Below, one piece after another: positions 1 to 6,109 of a DNA stretch of 7,465 nucleotides. Source of the DNA: a halophilic archaeon J07HX64. GTDB lineage: Archaea; Halobacteriota; Halobacteria; Halobacteriales; Haloarculaceae. The translations under genes and the position numbers were made by a program. The stretch is taken from assembly GCA_000416085.1 (NCBI GenBank), contig KE356579.1:2864232-2871696 (forward strand). The letters run 5' to 3'. Each line of letters starts with the position of its first letter. Positions within the stretch are counted from its first letter, which is position 1. The notes beneath the pieces are model-generated. The model saw nothing but the letters and a program-made list of their open reading frames with translations, was not told the origin of the DNA and made no database searches.

Positions 1-1056
1 GCGAACTGGTCGGGCTCGGGCATCGGGATCTCCGCGACATCCCACCGCTCGGGGTTGTCGTCGTTTGGCTCGATACTGATCTGGTACCGCGAGTTGCTGC
101 CGATGAACATCGCGGACTGGCCGTTTGCCGCCTCCTGACCGAGCTGGTCGGGGTCGTCGATGTTGCCGACCCGCTGGGGTGTCACACCCTGGTCGACAAG
201 GTCCTGGAAGAACTGGAACGTCGACAGGAGTGCGTCGCAGTTGTCGTCGTTTCCGAGAACCGGTGCACCCTCGTCGTTGACCAGTTCGCCACCCTGCCCC
301 CAGAAAAACGGCAGTGTGTCGAGTGCACTCATCTGGAGTGTGAACCCGTCGATTCCCTCACCCTCGGCGATTGCGCTGCCGACGTTGAGCAGGTCGTCCC
401 ATGTCCGTGGCGGCTCGCCGTCACCGTACTGATCGACTAGGTCTGTCCGATAGTACACACACCGGAGTCCCGTGTAGAACCACGCTGCCAGGAGGTCACC
501 GTCCTGCATCGCGGTTTCCTGCACGAACGGAAAGAAGTCGTCGATATCGTCGACGTAGTCGTTGAGTGGCTGCAGGAACTCCCGGTTGTCCGGCACCCAG
601 ACCGAGTCCAGCGTGGATGACGGCGGTGCGTTTCCGTTGCTCGCACGGGCAACTAACTGTGACTCCCACTGGTCGAGGTCTGCCTGATACACGAAGTTCG
701 CCGTGTACTCCGGGTTCTCCTCCGCCCACGTCTCGAAGCGGGCCCGCATCGCCGACGCCGTCGCCGGCTGCAGACTCTCGTCCTCGTCCGGGCTGTAGAA
801 CGCGCTCGTCCAGTGGTCGAACTCGGTGCCACCGGTCCCCGCACGGTCGTTTGTTACCAGCTGTTCCGCTCCTCCGTTGTCGCCGCCGTTCGAGGCTTCC
901 GTTGTCGCCGCCGTTCGAGGTTCCGTTGTCGCCGCCGTCGTCGTCGTCGCCACCGACACAACCGGCCACCGCCGCTGTGGTTATCGCTCCTGTCGCTAGC
1001 AGGAACTTCCGCCGTGACTCGTCGAACTGTTCGCCTGATGAGTTATCTTCACGCAT
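1..1056 (-). pseudogene. ABC transporter solute-binding lipoprotein (SBP_bac_1/COG1653 type), 3' end outside window, frameshifted
   Basis: Extracellular, lipid-anchored sugar or polyol-type binding protein that would deliver substrate to an ABC importer. The chosen ATG (1056-1054) gives MREDNSSGEQFDESRRKFLL: a twin-arginine motif at residues 15-16, a hydrophobic stretch, and lipobox AVAGC with Cys33, then an Asp/Gly/Asn linker. The start fits a TATA-like box 22-30 bases upstream; upstream ATGs at 1095 and 1077 would only lengthen the signal. Near 894 the reading frame changes by one base. The second frame then stays open to base 1 and reads like a family 1 binding protein (FDHWTSAFYSPDEDESLQPA; RTWDDLLNVGSAIAEGEGIDGF; GQSAMFIGSNSRYQ). 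If the shift is real, translation ends at 496 in an Arg-rich tail and the gene is off. It could also be a sequencing error. The substrate cannot be told; no permease or ATPase gene is in view. Confidence is high for the family, moderate for pseudogene status. Confidence 0.85.
876..936 (-). repeat. 24/25-bp tandem repeat carrying the frameshift
   Basis: On the minus strand the 12-mer GGCGGCGACAAC occurs three times, at 936-925, 912-901 and 887-876. The first spacing is 24 bases and the second is 25, because one spacer reads GGAACCTCGAAC and the other GGAAGCCTCGAAC. The extra base breaks the frame of the binding-protein gene. The repeat encodes the flexible Asp/Gly/Asn linker after the lipobox, a part of these proteins that tolerates length change. 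Confidence 0.9.
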
Positions 1057-1077
1057 ATACCTCGTAAAGAATCTCAT

Positions 1078-1086
1078 AAGTAAAAC
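1078..1086 (-). promoter_or_regulatory. TATA-like box for the binding-protein gene
   Basis: The minus strand reads GTTTTACTTA here, 22-30 bases before the ATG at 1056. That spacing suits an archaeal TATA box driving a leaderless transcript. GAGGT lies just before the ATG but is too close to be a normal Shine-Dalgarno site. This is inferred from spacing and composition only. Confidence 0.4.
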
Positions 1087-1130
1087 CGTTTCCATAGGCT
1101 ATCGACCATGACAACCGTCCTCCACCTGTC

Positions 1131-1140
1131 TCATATATGA
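1131..1140. promoter_or_regulatory. 10-bp perfect palindrome between divergent promoters
   Basis: TCATATATGA is identical on both strands. It lies between the putative start of the binding-protein gene (minus) and the putative promoter of the structured RNA (plus). It could be a regulator site or another TATA element. At ten bases, A/T-rich, it could also arise by chance. Confidence 0.25.
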
Positions 1141-1174
1141 TCGTGACTCCGTAACAGCGGGCCGTCACATTACT

Positions 1175-1186
1175 GTAAACTATATT
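1175..1186 (+). promoter_or_regulatory. TATA-like promoter of the structured RNA
   Basis: The A/T-rich run GTAAACTATATTG sits in otherwise GC-rich DNA. A transcript starting about 25 bases downstream would begin near 1201-1210, at the left edge of the structured region. The exact start is uncertain, because a start after 1205 would remove the first small hairpin. Confidence 0.4.
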
Positions 1187-1200
1187 GAAAGACTCAGTCA

Positions 1201-1508
1201 CCGTGAGTAGCCACGGGTGACGGGTGGGGCAGTGCTCCGTGGGAGTATCGGGAGGGGAAGACGGGTATCTGGCCGTCCGGGGTCGGTTGCGGACCAGTTG
1301 CAGGTTAGGGGAACCTCGAGGCGAAAGCCTCGCGCTCCCAGCGCGGACAGAGAGCCGACAACTGGGAGCCTATCCGGATGACTGTGCTATCCGGGATTGT
1401 ATCCTCACCCGAGCTGTGGGGGCGACCGTACCAGGGTGGCTCTGGCGCCGTAATAAGCGGATACTATCCGGATTCGGGCCACACCACGTCTGAGGAAACC
1501 CCCTTTTT
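1201..1508 (+). ncRNA. Candidate structured non-coding RNA, about 300 nt, family not recognised
   Basis: No credible protein is encoded here: the one open frame (1224-1493) is Arg-rich and unlike acidic haloarchaeal proteins. Pairings visible on the plus strand include CCGTG/CACGG (1201-1205/1212-1216), GACGG/CCGTC (1260-1264/1273-1277), CGAGGC-GAAA-GCCTCG (1317-1332, perfect stem with a GNRA tetraloop), GCTCCCAG/CTGGGAGC (1334-1341/1362-1369), CCGGAT/ATCCGG (1374-1379/1389-1394) and a long-range GTATCC/GGATAC (1399-1404/1459-1464). A TATA-like box precedes it and a T5 tract follows. The GAAA loop and T tract both indicate the plus strand. Length resembles SRP RNA, but I do not find the SRP helix-8 motif or the RNase P P4 motifs. 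It could be a regulatory or guide RNA. Function is unknown. Confidence 0.5.
1496..1508 (+). terminator. T-tract terminator of the structured RNA
   Basis: A C5-T5 run (AAACCCCCTTTTT) ends the structured region. Short T tracts are the usual archaeal termination signal. The C run could pair with the G-rich stretch around 1250-1258. Confidence 0.45.
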
Positions 1509-1607
1509 ACTGCTGGCTGTGGATTCTATACACATACGGTAGCTCTGGCTTCCGTGCCGGGAGAGGAGGACGGCTTGGCCCTGCCAGCAGTCTGGTCATG
1601 CCGACCA
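1509..1607. repeat. Inverted-repeat block between the RNA and the helicase 3' end
   Basis: A perfect 9-bp inverted repeat, ACTGCTGGC (1509-1517) and GCCAGCAGT (1583-1591), encloses 65 bases that contain a smaller GCCG/CGGC pair (1556-1559/1571-1574) around a purine-rich loop. It is followed at once by hairpin TGGTC-ATGCC-GACCA (1593-1607). It may be a second small RNA (TATA-like CTATACACATA at 1526-1536) or may help end the helicase transcript from the other side. No protein is evident from 1509 to 1664. Confidence 0.4.
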
Positions 1608-1664
1608 AACTACAAGCCTGAAACTCTCAACGGGGGGTCTTTGTTCCTCGGGGCGGGGAGGGGT

Positions 1665-4430
1665 TCAGGCGTAGAACACCGTCGGGCGGCGGTCCCCGCC
1701 GGGGTCGTCGGGGAGATACTCCGCCAGGGCGTCCCGGTCGGCGTCACCGACAAGCTGGTCGAGCACCTCAACCGCCGACGCACGGAGAAGCGGCTGGTTG
1801 TCGTTCCCGCAGTTCTCGTCGAAGGTGCAGGCCGGACAGCCGTTTGGCTGTCCACACCCACAGTCTCGCAACTGGTCGCGCGCACGCCTGGCGAGAGACT
1901 CGATATCCTCGTAGATCGCACGGGCGAAGCCGAGGCCGCCCTCGACCCCATCGTAGACGAACCAACCCGACGATGGCGGCTCGCTCAGTTCCGCTGCACG
2001 CCGTTCGATGGCGTGTGTCGCGGCCGCCATCGATTCCCCGACAGACTCGCCCAGTTCATCGTACCCGTCGTGGGTGTAGTGGGTGTCAAGAACGAGTGTC
2101 GCCAGCCCGCCGAGGTCGTTTTTGTCGACCCGGAGTTCGAGCGGTGCCGTCTGTATCGTCGCGTGCTCCGCCGCGTGGAGCCCGGCGACGTACCCCAGGT
2201 GTGGGGCGTCCGTCTCGTCGGGGTCGACCCCGGTTTCGACACCGTACCCCTGGTACTTCCTGACGAGCGCCGTCTCCACCTCGTCGGGCACCTCGACCCA
2301 GCACAGCTGTGTGTCCATCGGAATCGGCGGGTTCCCCGTCGGGATCGCCTGTTGTTTCGGTTCGCTGTTGTGGACGTACATCTGGTCGTAGGAGTGGTGA
2401 TGGACGAGCACAGTCCCGTGGCCGAAGTGCACCGTGAACCCGTTTACCGTGCGCTGTCTTTCGGAGGTGGCGTCGAGCACGTTGACCGTGCGCCGTGTCT
2501 GTGTGTAGTAGTCGCGGTCGACCGGTTCGAGCTCGACCACCGGCTGTGGCCGGTCGTCGTCGACAGCCACCACCTCGAACTGCTGGCCGTTCTGCAGTCG
2601 GACGGCCCCCTCGTGGTAGTCCCGGTAGGCACGGTTACGGGCGACCGGTTCGAGATCCAGGTCCGGCTCCCCGCGACCCGTGTCGGTGTCGTCTGTGACC
2701 TGGAGCCGGTAGTCTGTCTCGTTCGTCCCGTAGAGGTTGACCCGTGTCTGTGGACGACCCGGGCCGCAGTAGTGGACACCGCCCTCGAGATAGCCGTCGA
2801 CGAAGCCTGCCTCGCGCCACATCTGCGCCGCCGCCCGGAGCCGGGTCTCACCGGCGAACCCCCCTGCGTCGGTCTCGTCGACCGCAATCTCGTCTGCGGC
2901 ACACAGGAGGTGTGTCGCGAACACCGAGTTGTTCGACGTGTCGACGACGGCGTCCTCGACATCGGTCTCGAGGAGGTACTCGGGGTTGTCGACGACGTAC
3001 TGGTCGAGTGTCCGGTGGTCGGCGACCATCACCGCGAGACTGCGACTCCCCTCCCGGCCCGCCCGGCCGATGCGCTGCCAGAACGACTGACGCTGCCCGG
3101 GGTACCCCATCAGCACCGTCGCGTCCAGACTCCCGATGTCGATACCGAGTTCGAGCGCCGATGTGGTCGCGAGCCCCGCGAGCGCGCCGGTTTTGAACTG
3201 CTGTTCGCGGGCGTGGCGGGTCTGTCTCCCCAACCCCGCGTTGTACCCTGCCAGCTCCGGTGACGCCGTGTCGTACGCGCGGGCGTTCGACCGGTGGTGC
3301 TCTCTCGCCCGCTTGACGCTCAACTCGGTGAGCTTGCGGCTCGGACAGAACAGCAGACTCCGGACACCATGTGCCGTGAGGTGGTCGAACACCCGTGGTG
3401 CCTCGACGCTCGCCGGCACGCGGTCGGTGACGAACCCCGCCTCGCTGTCGTCGGACCCGGATACACCAGCGGTCGGGTCGGAGCCACTGTCTGGCCCGGA
3501 CCTACCGGCAGTTAGGTCCAGGTCGCCGCTGGACCCGGGCACGTCGGCTGTCGAGTCCGTCTCGTTCTGGTGTCTCTCGCTCGGTGGCGGGTTCCAGAGC
3601 ACGAGGTCCCGTTGGCCCCGGGGTGAGCCATCCTCGTCGACGACCGTGACGGGTTCACCGACCAGGGTACTCGAGTGGTCACCGGGGTTACCGATCGTCG
3701 CGGAGGTGAGGACGTACTGCGGGTCGCCCCCCCAGTAGTCGGCGACCCGTTTCATCCGCCGGAGTATCCACGCGACGTGCATCCCCTGGATACCGGTGTA
3801 GCTGTGTGACTCGTCGACGGCAACCAGGTCGAGCGCGCTGTAGAACCGGCTCCACCTGTCGTGGTGTTCGAGGTAGACGTTTAGGCCGGCAAAGTTCGTG
3901 AGCACCACGTCGGCATTTTCCCGGATCTCGCGCCGGTCACCGGTCGTGTCACCGTCGTAGATGCGGACACGGATATCCAACCCGAGTGTCTCGTAGAGTT
4001 CGTCGAGTGCCTCCTGCTGGTCGCCGGTGAGCGCCTTTGTCGGGTAGACACACAGCGCAGTCGCGGCGTCGTTTCGGTCTGTCGCACGGCTCCCGTCGGC
4101 GGTGAGAACGCCCGCATCGAGGAGCTGTCGAGCGATCTGCAGGCCGTAGACGTGGGTCTTGCCGCTGGAGGTCGAGGTGGCGACCGCGACGCTTTCGCCC
4201 GTCGCGAGCGCGTCGAGTGCGGTTGCCTGGTGACTGAACAGGTCGTGGGGGTAAGAGCCCGCGAGCACCGGCCCCAGCACCGTGTCCACCGGCACGCGTT
4301 CGGCGGGTTCTGCCGGCAGTTCGAGTCGGTCGACGTGCCCGGAGTCGGCCGTGAGGCTCGCCCGCGGGAACGTCTCGACGAGGCGGTCACCGCTCATCGC
4401 GTTCGTGTCTGTATTATTATGATCGGTCAT
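1665..4430 (-). CDS. mrfA: SF2 DEAD/DEAH helicase with C-terminal Zn-cysteine cluster, MrfA-like (COG1205, DUF1998/MZB)
   Basis: ATP-driven DNA helicase of the MrfA/Hrq1-related group; B. subtilis MrfA is a 3'-5' helicase needed with MrfB for mitomycin C lesion repair. Visible motifs in the 921 residues: FSHQ Q-like motif (65-68), Walker A TSTSSGKT (85-92), Ia YPTKAL (129-134), TNFAGL (178-183), DESH (206-209), SAT (243-245), LLFCPSRK (359-366), TTSALELGIDIG (422-433) and QRIGRAGR (452-459). The C-terminal domain has DGVEGGLGF (827-835) and Cys857, 859, 865, 868 and 874, a likely zinc site. It is longer than Bacillus MrfA, partly through a Ser/Gly/Asp-rich insert (about 283-340) between the RecA domains. 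It starts 45 bases after the nuclease gene, so co-transcription is likely. An alternative ATG is codon 12 (4397). Family assignment is strong; the crosslink-repair role is inferred by homology. Confidence 0.93.
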   Translation of the reverse strand: MTDHNNTDTNAMSGDRLVETFPRASLTADSGHVDRLELPAEPAERVPVDTVLGPVLAGSYPHDLFSHQATALDALATGESVAVATSTSSGKTHVYGLQIARQLLDAGVLTADGSRATDRNDAATALCVYPTKALTGDQQEALDELYETLGLDIRVRIYDGDTTGDRREIRENADVVLTNFAGLNVYLEHHDRWSRFYSALDLVAVDESHSYTGIQGMHVAWILRRMKRVADYWGGDPQYVLTSATIGNPGDHSSTLVGEPVTVVDEDGSPRGQRDLVLWNPPPSERHQNETDSTADVPGSSGDLDLTAGRSGPDSGSDPTAGVSGSDDSEAGFVTDRVPASVEAPRVFDHLTAHGVRSLLFCPSRKLTELSVKRAREHHRSNARAYDTASPELAGYNAGLGRQTRHAREQQFKTGALAGLATTSALELGIDIGSLDATVLMGYPGQRQSFWQRIGRAGREGSRSLAVMVADHRTLDQYVVDNPEYLLETDVEDAVVDTSNNSVFATHLLCAADEIAVDETDAGGFAGETRLRAAAQMWREAGFVDGYLEGGVHYCGPGRPQTRVNLYGTNETDYRLQVTDDTDTGRGEPDLDLEPVARNRAYRDYHEGAVRLQNGQQFEVVAVDDDRPQPVVELEPVDRDYYTQTRRTVNVLDATSERQRTVNGFTVHFGHGTVLVHHHSYDQMYVHNSEPKQQAIPTGNPPIPMDTQLCWVEVPDEVETALVRKYQGYGVETGVDPDETDAPHLGYVAGLHAAEHATIQTAPLELRVDKNDLGGLATLVLDTHYTHDGYDELGESVGESMAAATHAIERRAAELSEPPSSGWFVYDGVEGGLGFARAIYEDIESLARRARDQLRDCGCGQPNGCPACTFDENCGNDNQPLLRASAVEVLDQLVGDADRDALAEYLPDDPGGDRRPTVFYA

Positions 4431-4433
4431 CTT

Positions 4434-4478
4434 TGAGGTAGCGAGGAAGCCCCGCCGTTCGGGCGGGTGAGGGTGTCA
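4434..4478 (+). mobile_element. Possible IS200/IS605-type right-end hairpin remnant
   Basis: The plus strand reads GAGGAAGCC, then a hairpin CCGCC-GTTCG-GGCGG, then GTGAGGGTGTCAC. From memory, the same order (GAGGAAGCC, GC hairpin with GTTC loop, a G-rich run ending in GTCAC) marks the right ends of haloarchaeal tnpB elements, where it also forms the 3' part of the guide RNA. No tnpB is present, so this would be a decayed or solo end. It overlaps the nuclease stop codon (4476-4478). It could instead be only an intercistronic hairpin of the repair operon. Confidence 0.4.
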
Positions 4479-6017
4479 CTGGAAGTCGGTCAGTCCGGTC
4501 TGTGTACCGCGTGCGCCGCCGCTGCCGCTGTCGGTCACGTCCCGCCGTCTCGCGCCGATTATCGACTCGTAGACGTGCCAGAGCGCCCGGCAGTCGTCCT
4601 CGCAGTACGCTTTGTGGCGCTCCCAGTCGGGTTCGGCCGCCTCGCTGTCGGGGTTCCGCATGAACTCCTGGTACGCGGCGGCGGTCTGTGCGCCGGTCAG
4701 CCCGGTGTCTGCACCGTCGTAGTCGAGCGCACGGGCAACGTGGTCCAGCTTGTTCGTCCGCCCCGGCAGGAGGGCGTTCCCCTCGCGGACGGCCCACCTG
4801 TAGAGGTCGTACGTCCAGACCTCGTTCCAGGCGTCGAGGTACCCGGGCAGGTACTGGCGGAGGAACCGCTCGATACACGGGTAGTCGAACTGCTCGCCGT
4901 TCCAGGTCAGAACGGCCCGGTCGGCGTGCTCCGCGAGGAACCAGGTGACAAACGACTCGAGCGCCGGCTTCGGGTCGGTCGGGTCGGTTCGCTGGAGAAA
5001 CGCCCGGTACCGGTCGGTAACGGGGTCGTAGACACCGAACTGCCAGATGATGGTCGGTGTGAGCCCGTCGGTCTCGATGTCGAGACACAGCGGGGGCTGT
5101 CCGTTACGTGTCTTTACCGGTGCTCTGTTGGTCAACACGAGCGGGTCCCCAGACTGGATGACCTCGGCGTGGGCGTGTATCGTCTCGGCCGTCGACCGCC
5201 CGAGACCCGGGAGCGCGGCCAGGTCGCTAACGGCAGCGTCGCGGAGTTCGTCGACTGTCCGGTAGCCGTGCTCGCGCAACCGGTCTGCGGTGGCCGGACC
5301 GACGTCGGTCAGCGACGTGAGACCGAACCGGTCGGCACCGACGGCCTCGGCGGCGACGGTCCCGCGGGGTGTGCAGGTCAACTGTGCGAACGTCGCCCCG
5401 CCGCGCCCGGTCGCCCCTAACCCCGCCATCCGCAGTGACACTGGTTGTCCCTCGTCGTCTGTGAGCGACCACTCGTGACTGTACTCGGTTTGCTGGCCGC
5501 CCGCGAGGACGGTGACCGGTTCCGACAGGGCTGTGCCGAGCCCTGCCAGTTCGGCTCGGCCCGGCAGCTCCGTCGAGAGCGTCGTCGTGTCCCACTCGAC
5601 AGACAGGTCGGGGACGACGAGAACTGTCACGGCACCGCTCGCGGTCCGGCGCTCACCGGTTTCGAGCTGTCGCCGGAGCCGGGCCAGCGAGTCGGTGCTC
5701 TGCACCGCGAGGATGTCGACCCCGCCTGTCTCCTCACCGCCGGTCTCTCCCGGGTCGGTCACCTCCCGCACACCGGTGTCCGGCCGGAACCGATACTGAG
5801 AGACCGGCTCCCCGCCCCGTCCGAGCTGTGGGTGGACGACGGGGGTCTCCGGACACGCCTCGCGCGCGCTGGCGTGGGCTCGCGGGTCCCGCTGACCCGG
5901 AACAACGACCATGTGTGGGTCGAAATACCCCAGTGCATCCCGGACTGCCGGCCGGGAGGCCCGCCGGAGCGCCCCTGACGGGAGTGTGAGAGCTCTGAGC
6001 GCCTGGGTCGCCGCCAT
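4476..6017 (-). CDS. mrfB: HhH plus DEDD exonuclease, MrfB/YprB-like (RNase_H_2, COG3359)
   Basis: Probable metal-dependent DNA exonuclease and partner of the downstream helicase. The 513 residues fall into three parts. Residues 1-230 are not recognised. Residues 232-290 form a helix-hairpin-helix unit with two hairpins (TDVGPATADRL and LPGLGRSTAETI), which binds DNA without sequence preference. Residues 308-485 form an RNase H-fold nuclease with Exo I LDIETDGL (Asp313, Glu315), Exo II NGEQFDYP (Asn373, Asp378) and Exo III YCEDD (Tyr471, Asp475). The tyrosine suggests a DEDDy-like site; His468 is nearby. The polar tail (about 492-513) may be unstructured. A TATA-like box 28 bases above the ATG supports this start and a leaderless transcript. 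In B. subtilis the nuclease follows the helicase, whereas here it precedes it. Nuclease fold is strong; substrate and role are inferred. Confidence 0.9.
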   Translation of the reverse strand: MAATQALRALTLPSGALRRASRPAVRDALGYFDPHMVVVPGQRDPRAHASAREACPETPVVHPQLGRGGEPVSQYRFRPDTGVREVTDPGETGGEETGGVDILAVQSTDSLARLRRQLETGERRTASGAVTVLVVPDLSVEWDTTTLSTELPGRAELAGLGTALSEPVTVLAGGQQTEYSHEWSLTDDEGQPVSLRMAGLGATGRGGATFAQLTCTPRGTVAAEAVGADRFGLTSLTDVGPATADRLREHGYRTVDELRDAAVSDLAALPGLGRSTAETIHAHAEVIQSGDPLVLTNRAPVKTRNGQPPLCLDIETDGLTPTIIWQFGVYDPVTDRYRAFLQRTDPTDPKPALESFVTWFLAEHADRAVLTWNGEQFDYPCIERFLRQYLPGYLDAWNEVWTYDLYRWAVREGNALLPGRTNKLDHVARALDYDGADTGLTGAQTAAAYQEFMRNPDSEAAEPDWERHKAYCEDDCRALWHVYESIIGARRRDVTDSGSGGARGTQTGLTDFQ

Positions 6018-6044
6018 ACTGCGATAGTGTAGTGTCCGGGTGAG

Positions 6045-6050
6045 TATAAG
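6045..6050 (-). promoter_or_regulatory. TATA-like box of the nuclease-helicase operon
   Basis: The minus strand reads CTTATA here, ending 28 bases above the ATG at 6017. This spacing fits a leaderless haloarchaeal transcript and would serve both repair genes. There is no Shine-Dalgarno motif before the ATG. Confidence 0.5.
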
Positions 6051-6051
6051 T

Positions 6052-6105
6052 GTGGCTGCACTCTCCCGGTTGCAGGCGGGACTGCTGTGTCCGTTCGGCA
6101 GCCAC
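6052..6105. repeat. 8-bp inverted repeat between the permease stop and the repair-operon promoter
   Basis: GTGGCTGC (6052-6059) and GCAGCCAC (6098-6105) are perfect complements 38 bases apart. The inner arm abuts the operon TATA-like box. It may fold at the 3' end of the permease transcript or mark a regulator site. No T tract follows, so a classical terminator is not clear. Confidence 0.35.
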
Positions 6106-6109
6106 GGGC

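Noticed and set aside
1466..1485. tRNA T-arm-like CCCGAATCC on the minus strand
   Set aside because: The invariant TTC of the T loop is missing and no acceptor or anticodon stem could be assembled around it.
1224..1493. Open frame of 89 codons in the intergenic region, considered as a small protein
   Set aside because: Basic, Arg/Gly/Leu-rich composition unlike haloarchaeal proteins, no start signal, and it covers the stems of the structured RNA.
1201..1508. SRP RNA or RNase P RNA as identity of the structured RNA
   Set aside because: Length is close to SRP RNA, but the GUCAGG and AGCAGC helix-8 signature and the RNase P GAGGAAAGUCC and ACAGAA motifs were not found.
1554..3263. Long open frame of 569 codons on the plus strand, opposite the helicase
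   Set aside because: It is antisense to a gene with all helicase motifs. It has no domain, is Val/Arg-rich and reflects GC-rich codon bias on the opposite strand.
4467..5420. Open frame of 317 codons on the plus strand, opposite the nuclease
   Set aside because: It shadows the nuclease coding strand, with no recognisable motif and no promoter.
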